NCBI GenBank assembly: GCA_003154635.1
Contig: PMDX01000128.1
Coordinates: 1 to 9,596 of the forward strand
Origin: Actinomycetota bacterium
Lineage (GTDB): Bacteria; Actinomycetota; Geothermincolia; Fen-727; Anoxymicrobiaceae
DNA length: 9,596 nt
Reading direction: 5' to 3'
Position numbers and translations under genes: made by a program. Shown one piece after another: positions 5,650 to 9,596 of this stretch (position 1 is the first letter of the stretch; every line of letters starts with the position of its first letter). Under the pieces are notes generated by a model. It saw only the letters and a list, made by a program, of their open reading frames with translations, searched no databases and was not told the origin of the DNA.

Positions 5650-7521
5650 TTAGTTCTTCTTGCCCCCGGTTACTACGGGGAGCACGAGCTTCGAGGGGTA
5701 CCCGGGGCCGTAGTGGACGCTGATCGTTGCCTTTCGCATTTGGGCGCTTTCGGTTTCAAGCGCGCCCGTTTGCAGGTTTCTGGAATACGTGGGGAACCAG
5801 GAGCCCATGAGGTAGACGCGCAGCCTGTGGCCTTTCTTGAACGTGTTGCCGGTGAGGAGGTTGTCGAACGAAAGCTTGACGACCTGGCCCGGCTCGAGCA
5901 GCTTACGATCGGGCGTCTTATCCCGATAGCTGGCCCGTATCACTTCATGTCCGGCGCTCTCCAGGTTGTAGGCCGTCCCGTCGGGAGCGACGTCTATCAG
6001 CTTCAGGTAAAGGTCGAAGTCGGGGGAGTCGGCGGAGACGTAGACCTCGGCCCCGACGTGTCCCACGACCTCTTTATCCTCGCTGAACGGCGCCGTCTCG
6101 AACGTGAGCACGTCGGACCTGTCGGCGAGCTTCCTCAGGTCGAAGGCCCCGAAGTTGGTATGGAACTCGTCCTTGACCGGGTTGGCGGGATCGGATACGA
6201 AACCGGTGGCCGAGTTTTGTCGCGCAGGCTCGGTGGAAATCGAGCCTTTCGCGCCGGCCGCGTTGCCGGCCCCCAGGTACAGCGGCTCACTGACGGTCTT
6301 GCCCGGCGGCCAGGCGGTTTCCGTCTTCCACGTGTTGTCACCCATCACGTAGTACTTCGCGTTCGGCCAGCTCGCCACGCCGTTATCGATTCCCCTTACG
6401 TAGTGGTCCAGCCAGTCGAGGACGACCTGGTCGTAATCTATCTTCGCCGAGGCGCCGAACTTCCTATCGCCGGAAACCGTCGAGCCCGTGGCATCCACTC
6501 CATGGATCCAGGGGCCGATCAATAGCTTCGTGCGGGGGTCTTTTTCGCCCGCCCTGGCATCGAGGAGGCCGAGGTAATTCGTGATGGCGCCCTCCGAGCC
6601 GTACGGCTCGTCGTACCAGCCGGAGAGATTAAGCACCGCCGCCTTCACCTGCGGGTACTTGTCGCGGAGGTTTCCCCACTCCCACCACGGGTCGTAAGGC
6701 TGGTGCTCGAGCCACGTATAGTGGTAAGGCTCCGTGTCCTTGAGATACGGCATCCGCAGGCTGGGGAGCCAGCCCTGGATCGCATCATCGCCGCCGAGCT
6801 TCTTCCACTCCTTCTTGGCCTCATCAACGGTCTTCGGCCCGGGCAGGCTCTTTTTAACATTAGCGTCCGGAGACATATCCACGTACGACCAGTTGGCCCA
6901 TGCGGATTCGAACACCCCACCGAAGTAGATAAACTGCGGCCCTATAGTCGAAAAGCACATGGCCGGAACCATCGCCTTCAGGTGCGGAGGGCTCTCGACC
7001 GCGGCGAGCCACTGAACCGCGCCCGGATAGGAGAGCCCGAAGGTGCCGACACGTCCGTCGGACCACGGTTGCCTTGCCGCCCACTCTATCGTGTCGTAGC
7101 CGTCCTTGCCCTCGTTTTGATACGCGGTGAACTCCCCACCAGAGGCATAGCGCCCGCGCACGTCCTGGATGACCATGGCGTAACCGCGCTTCACGGCATC
7201 GTTAAACGAGCGCTCGTTGTCGGGATCACCTTCGTTCTTATTATAAGGAGTGCGAAAGATCAACACGGGGTACCTGCCCGTGGCTTTCGGCCGCCGGACG
7301 TCCGCTCGCAGGATCGTCCCGTCACGCATCGGGACGGGAACGTTCTTCTGGACGAAATAGCTGGTGGCCTTTGCTCCACCGCATCCGGATAGTACAAAGC
7401 CAAGCGTGGTAATCATAAGCAGGAGCAACATCAAACCTACTACGATGCGCGCCGAAAACCTCCTGTTGCGCGGCTTTCCACCTCGACAGTGACTTCCACC
7501 TGGAAACTCGATCATTCCCAT
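5650..7521 (-). CDS. CocE/NonD-family serine hydrolase, predicted lipoprotein
   Basis: 623-aa alpha/beta hydrolase of the peptidase S15/CocE family (acyl-ester, amide or X-Pro-type substrates; exact substrate unknown). A basic N-terminus (about 11-25) and a hydrophobic run lead to the lipobox FVLSGC (Cys47), so the enzyme should be exported and lipid-anchored. Catalytic features: oxyanion-hole Tyr93 in RTPYNK, nucleophile Ser164 in GLSYPG, Asp304 in GWYDEPYG and His340 in GPWIHG. The helical cap lies between Ser and Asp. The C-terminal part (about 405-615; SEPLYLGAG, VGHVGAEVYVSADSPDFD, GHRLRVYLMGSWFP) is the usual jelly-roll domain. Length is typical. The frame is open to an ATG at 7548, but the ATG at 7521 has AGGTGG 8 nt upstream and lies about 30 nt after a promoter-like sequence. 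The gene is monocistronic, convergent with the Clp-N gene and divergent from the phosphoesterase. It may take part in extracellular peptide or ester breakdown (inference). Confidence 0.93.
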   Translation of the reverse strand: MGMIEFPGGSHCRGGKPRNRRFSARIVVGLMLLLLMITTLGFVLSGCGGAKATSYFVQKNVPVPMRDGTILRADVRRPKATGRYPVLIFRTPYNKNEGDPDNERSFNDAVKRGYAMVIQDVRGRYASGGEFTAYQNEGKDGYDTIEWAARQPWSDGRVGTFGLSYPGAVQWLAAVESPPHLKAMVPAMCFSTIGPQFIYFGGVFESAWANWSYVDMSPDANVKKSLPGPKTVDEAKKEWKKLGGDDAIQGWLPSLRMPYLKDTEPYHYTWLEHQPYDPWWEWGNLRDKYPQVKAAVLNLSGWYDEPYGSEGAITNYLGLLDARAGEKDPRTKLLIGPWIHGVDATGSTVSGDRKFGASAKIDYDQVVLDWLDHYVRGIDNGVASWPNAKYYVMGDNTWKTETAWPPGKTVSEPLYLGAGNAAGAKGSISTEPARQNSATGFVSDPANPVKDEFHTNFGAFDLRKLADRSDVLTFETAPFSEDKEVVGHVGAEVYVSADSPDFDLYLKLIDVAPDGTAYNLESAGHEVIRASYRDKTPDRKLLEPGQVVKLSFDNLLTGNTFKKGHRLRVYLMGSWFPTYSRNLQTGALETESAQMRKATISVHYGPGYPSKLVLPVVTGGKKN

Positions 7522-7556
7522 GAATCGCACCACCTGGTGTATATGCATCTTCTTAT

Positions 7557-7586
7557 GATATACCTACCGAAGCAGCGATCCGGCAA
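7557..7586 (-). promoter_or_regulatory. Possible promoter of the CocE-type hydrolase
   Basis: On the reverse strand TTGCCG (7586-7581), an 18-nt spacer and TATATC (7562-7557). A start near 7550 would leave a leader of about 29 nt carrying the AGGTGG ribosome site for the ATG at 7521. The match to consensus is only moderate. Confidence 0.4.
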
Positions 7587-7673
7587 CGGCGAGCTTGCCT
7601 GGCCGGCGCTCTATTCTTGATTGTCGCTACTCTACTGGAAACGGTCAATAATCCCTGCCGAGTCGGGCTCGCA

Positions 7674-7710
7674 TTGCATTCAAAGACTAATGCAAAATGG
7701 GGGTCAGATC
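7674..7710 (+). repeat. REP-like motif, copy B, with adjacent hairpin
   Basis: TTGCATT (7674-7680) and AATGCAA (7689-7695) form a 7-bp hairpin with an 8-nt loop. Immediately after it comes GGGGGTCAGATC (7699-7710), sharing GGGGGTCAG and the following TC with copy A at 4221. A hairpin beside a GGGGTCAG-type motif fits the general build of REP sequences. Copy C lies about 90 bp downstream in the opposite orientation. Confidence 0.45.
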
Positions 7711-7757
7711 CATTTGTTAGATGCATGATGCCAAGCGTAGCAAAATGCTAATCGATC

Positions 7758-7772
7758 AAGCGCGGGGCGCTT
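7758..7772. repeat. Short perfect hairpin
   Basis: AAGCGC (7758-7763), loop GGG, GCGCTT (7767-7772). It sits between REP-like copies B and C and may be part of the same element. No U-run follows on either strand that would make it a clear terminator. Confidence 0.4.
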
Positions 7773-7798
7773 ATAGACCAGCGAGATAAGAACAAACA

Positions 7799-7817
7799 AT
7801 GAGAGACCCTCAACCCC
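7799..7817 (-). repeat. REP-like motif, copy C (inverted relative to copies A and B)
   Basis: The forward strand reads AATGAGAGACCCTCAACCCC, which resembles the reverse complement of copy A (AATGAAAGACCTGACCCCC) with a few substitutions and small indels. With copy B it would bracket about 120 bp, like the two ends of a small non-autonomous element. The match is imperfect, so this is tentative. Confidence 0.3.
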
Positions 7818-7863
7818 ATCAGCTCGAGATCACAACCAACTATCCGGAAATCATCAAACCGCT

Positions 7864-7894
7864 TTGACCCTGCATGCCGGTTTCGTGAGATAAT
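7864..7894 (+). promoter_or_regulatory. Possible promoter of the metallophosphoesterase gene
   Basis: TTGACC (7864-7869), a 19-nt spacer and GATAAT (7889-7894). The spacer is longer than ideal. Transcription would begin near 7901, giving either a leader of about 107 nt to the ATG at 8008 or an almost leaderless message from the in-frame ATG at 7903. Confidence 0.45.
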
Positions 7895-8007
7895 TATTTT
7901 GTATGCTACCGTCGTCTCTTATCCTTAGCCCGGTCTGGCAACACCGGAAGGGCCGGAAGGCGACTCAAGGGACATCGGGCGAGGCAACGTCGAAAAGGGG
8001 GCCCCAA

Positions 8008-9339
8008 ATGTCTGAAGCATGGTCCTTCGCACTTATCAACGACACCCACATCGGTTGCTATTACTCCGAATGCGGTGACGAGGGGTACTGTGACGGCCCC
8101 ACCGGACAGGAGTGCTTCCTGACCGAGCGGTTGCGGGATACCGTCATCTGGATAAACAAGAACAAAGACGGGCCATACCGGATCAGGTTCGTGGCGGTCA
8201 ACGGGGACCTCACCGACTCCGCGGAGGAGTCCGAGTTCTATAAGGCCAAAGAGATCCTCGATGGGTTGGCGGTGCCCTACGTCCCGCTTTTCGGGAACCA
8301 TGATGCCTGGCCGTACACAAACCTGGTGGGAGCCGCCGGCCCTTCCGGCAGCGAAGTCTTCAACAAGATCTTCGAGAGCACGTTCGCGGCGCTCGCGTCC
8401 CCGGCAGTGATATTGAACTGGGCAAAAGACACGGGCAGGGTCTTGGGCACGCCCGTAAACAATTACTCTTTCGACGTTGAGGGAGTTCATTTTCTGGCAC
8501 TCGACCTCGTCAGCAGGAAGGCAGCGCCGAACGGCGTGGGCTCCAACGGCCGCGGGGTCTTCCACCCGGAGACGAAGAAGTGGCTGGCCGACTATCTGAG
8601 CGGTTGGGCCGGCAGAGGACCGGTCGTACTGTTGTCACACCACCCCTTGACCAACGCATTGATAAGACCGGAGCACGTCAGCGGTTTCGAGTGGGACTTC
8701 GTGAGGCCGCTGCTCGCGGCGGGCATGCCTTCGGACCAGGACTGCCGGGACATAGCCGGCTGCCTCAAGGGGCATGGAGAAGTCCTCGCGGCTTTCGCCG
8801 GACACTCGCACAGCGCGGAGCTGCTGCTCGGGCACATGCCTACTCCGCCGTTCATCTGGAACTTCGACGATATCCGCTTCGAGCCCATCGGGGCTACCGG
8901 TGTGAAGCTGACCGAAGCGACCGTAGCCGGGTCCAACGGACCGCCCGGCCAGAATAAAGGCACGATCAGGATCGTGAAAGTGACACAAGACGGGAAGCTC
9001 GATTACGGCACGGTGGTCGGTCCTGAGAGCCCGGGTGTCAATCACGCTCTCAACCCGTCGTTCGACGTGGATATCATCGAAGGCCGTGGCCTGTTCATCC
9101 CGCACCGGTTCAGCAAACAGGACGCGGAGTTCTCCTTCGACTACGGCGACGGGACGAACTCGGGCGGCTTCGAGGGTTTCAGAGCCGGTTGGTGGGAGAG
9201 GACGAATCTACTGGACTCTGAAGTCCACGAATACGAGGACGGTCGGTTGGCGCACCTCGTGACGCTGACCGCGAGGGAGAAAGTCGCGGATAGCGTGTAC
9301 TTCGAGGAGAAGATATCCAGGGAAGTCAGGGAGACTTGA
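8008..9339 (+). CDS. Calcineurin-like metallophosphoesterase with PKD-like C-terminus
   Basis: 443-aa phosphoesterase that would hydrolyse phosphate mono- or diesters with two bound metals; substrate unknown. The metal-binding motifs appear in the canonical order: NDTHIG (Asp12, His14), NGDLTD (Asp67), GNHD (Asn97, His98), LSHHPL (His211/212) and AGHSHS (His266, His268). The C-terminal 65 residues (FSFDYGDGT, then EYEDGRLAHLVTLTAREKV) have the pattern of a PKD-type beta-sandwich (GDGT ... H.Y..G...VTLT). PKD domains are usual in extracellular proteins, yet no signal peptide or membrane helix is visible. I prefer the ATG at 8008, because AAAAGGGGG lies 6 nt upstream and the domain starts there. 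An in-frame ATG at 7903 would add 35 residues of no recognisable kind, and it sits where a leaderless message could start, so it remains possible. The gene stands alone. Confidence 0.9.
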   Translation: MSEAWSFALINDTHIGCYYSECGDEGYCDGPTGQECFLTERLRDTVIWINKNKDGPYRIRFVAVNGDLTDSAEESEFYKAKEILDGLAVPYVPLFGNHDAWPYTNLVGAAGPSGSEVFNKIFESTFAALASPAVILNWAKDTGRVLGTPVNNYSFDVEGVHFLALDLVSRKAAPNGVGSNGRGVFHPETKKWLADYLSGWAGRGPVVLLSHHPLTNALIRPEHVSGFEWDFVRPLLAAGMPSDQDCRDIAGCLKGHGEVLAAFAGHSHSAELLLGHMPTPPFIWNFDDIRFEPIGATGVKLTEATVAGSNGPPGQNKGTIRIVKVTQDGKLDYGTVVGPESPGVNHALNPSFDVDIIEGRGLFIPHRFSKQDAEFSFDYGDGTNSGGFEGFRAGWWERTNLLDSEVHEYEDGRLAHLVTLTAREKVADSVYFEEKISREVRET

Positions 9340-9358
9340 CGGCGTACCGGGTTCGCTT

Positions 9359-9389
9359 CGCCGGACCTCGCCGGCGCTGTCTCACAGCG
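9359..9389. terminator. Tandem hairpins between convergent genes
   Basis: CGCCGG (9359-9364) with CCGGCG (9371-9376), and CGCTGT (9375-9380) with ACAGCG (9384-9389, loop CTC). The two stems share two bases, so they could be alternatives. They lie 20-50 nt after the phosphoesterase stop and about 50 nt beyond the stop of the convergent gene. No U-run follows, so terminator function is only a suggestion. Confidence 0.35.
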
Positions 9390-9437
9390 ATTCCACCACA
9401 GGCCGCGGTGCATTGGTCAGAAACCGGGAAATATCCC

Positions 9438-9596
9438 TTATCCAGCCCCTCTATCGCCACTCAGCCCGGGGAGTTCTCTCTCTATCTCGTCTAAGAAGGA
9501 TAAGATGCGTTTCCTGTCGCTTGCGTTGCCGTATAGATTGGAGCTGAGGGTGAGTTCGCCATCGTATGAGCTCATGGCGAGCTGGAAGTGGGGCTT
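9438..9596 (-). CDS. C-terminal end of an unidentified protein, cut by the window edge
   Basis: On the reverse strand an open frame enters at 9596 and ends with TAA at 9440-9438, giving 52 residues. The fragment contains FQLAMSSYDGELTLSSNLYG and ends with a helical, acidic stretch (RILSFLDEIERELPG). An alternating beta-type segment with YDG, followed by a helix ending ELPG, reminds me of the ends of condensation-domain or wax-ester-synthase-type acyltransferases, but this is a weak impression from a short piece. The GC-rich codon use and amphipathic pattern support a real gene. Convergent with the phosphoesterase. Confidence 0.6.
   Translation of the reverse strand, partial: KPHFQLAMSSYDGELTLSSNLYGNASDRKRILSFLDEIERELPGLSGDRGAG

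Larger units (their letters stand above)
7587..7863. other. Non-coding stretch between divergent genes
   Basis: No convincing gene is seen on either strand. Beyond the repeats listed separately it holds a short hairpin (TAGCA-AAA-TGCTA, near 7738-7750) and a 22-codon open frame at 7800-7868 with no ribosome site. The start of that frame coincides with REP-like motif C, so I do not treat it as a gene. The stretch is lower in GC than the flanking genes. Confidence 0.6.

Noticed and set aside
5614..6525. Long open frame (303 codons) on the forward strand
   Set aside because: It lies wholly antisense to the well-supported CocE-type hydrolase; high-GC coding DNA often opens the opposite strand. 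The translation shows no family motif.
6703..7392. Open frame of 229 codons on the forward strand
   Set aside because: Antisense to the N-terminal half of the same hydrolase, Arg/Val-rich, no ribosome site or recognisable domain.
7800..7868. 22-codon open frame in the intergenic region
   Set aside because: No ribosome site, and its first codons are the degenerate inverted REP-like motif.
7906..8565. Open frame of 219 codons on the reverse strand
   Set aside because: Antisense to the metal-binding motifs of the phosphoesterase; no independent signal.
1..9596. CRISPR array, tRNA, rRNA or complete insertion sequence
   Set aside because: I found no regularly spaced repeats, no tRNA or rRNA landmarks and no intact transposase on either strand.

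Overview
The window looks like chromosomal DNA of a high-GC, probably actinobacterial (uncultured Actinomycetota-type) organism. The evidence is the strong G/C preference at third codon positions, a MEDS-PAS histidine kinase of a kind common in that phylum, a small helix-turn-helix gene paired with a stand-alone double Clp-N protein (as in mycobacterial ClpC2), and a consensus promoter that starts transcription at an ATG (leaderless). This assignment is inference; there is no rRNA or other phylogenetic marker here.

Layout. Bases 2-3579 (+) hold two overlapping sensor histidine kinases. The first is cut by the left edge. The second starts inside the 3' end of the first and carries, ahead of its MEDS domain, a frameshifted stub of a response-regulator receiver domain. 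Bases 3576-4103 (-) encode a four-helix membrane protein whose stop codon overlaps that of the second kinase tail to tail. Bases 4104-4316 are its upstream region, with a REP-like GGGGGTCAG motif and an 8-bp inverted repeat. Bases 4317-4798 (-) are the wreck of an AAA/DUF4143-type ATPase with two internal deletions and no N-terminus.

Bases 4804-5601 (+) are the most interesting part. A two-shell palindrome overlaps a near-consensus leaderless promoter. It is followed by an 80-aa HTH protein and, overlapping by 8 nt, a 158-aa double Clp-N protein. Together they look like a split version of ClpC2, a transcription regulator fused to a Clp-N ligand or adaptor domain. A plausible reading is an autoregulated sensor or decoy for the ClpC chaperone.

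Bases 5650-7521 (-) encode a CocE/NonD-type serine hydrolase with a lipoprotein signal. Bases 7522-8007 are mostly non-coding, with promoters for the divergent flanking genes and REP-like motifs in inverted orientation. Bases 8008-9339 (+) encode a calcineurin-like metallophosphoesterase with a PKD-like C-terminus. Bases 9438-9596 (-) are the C-terminal end of another protein cut by the right edge.

The window reads as an accessory or rearranged neighbourhood. It has three signs of decay or shuffling (receiver stub, ATPase wreck, REP-like repeats), and most genes stand alone. The only convincing operons are the two kinases and the HTH/Clp-N pair.
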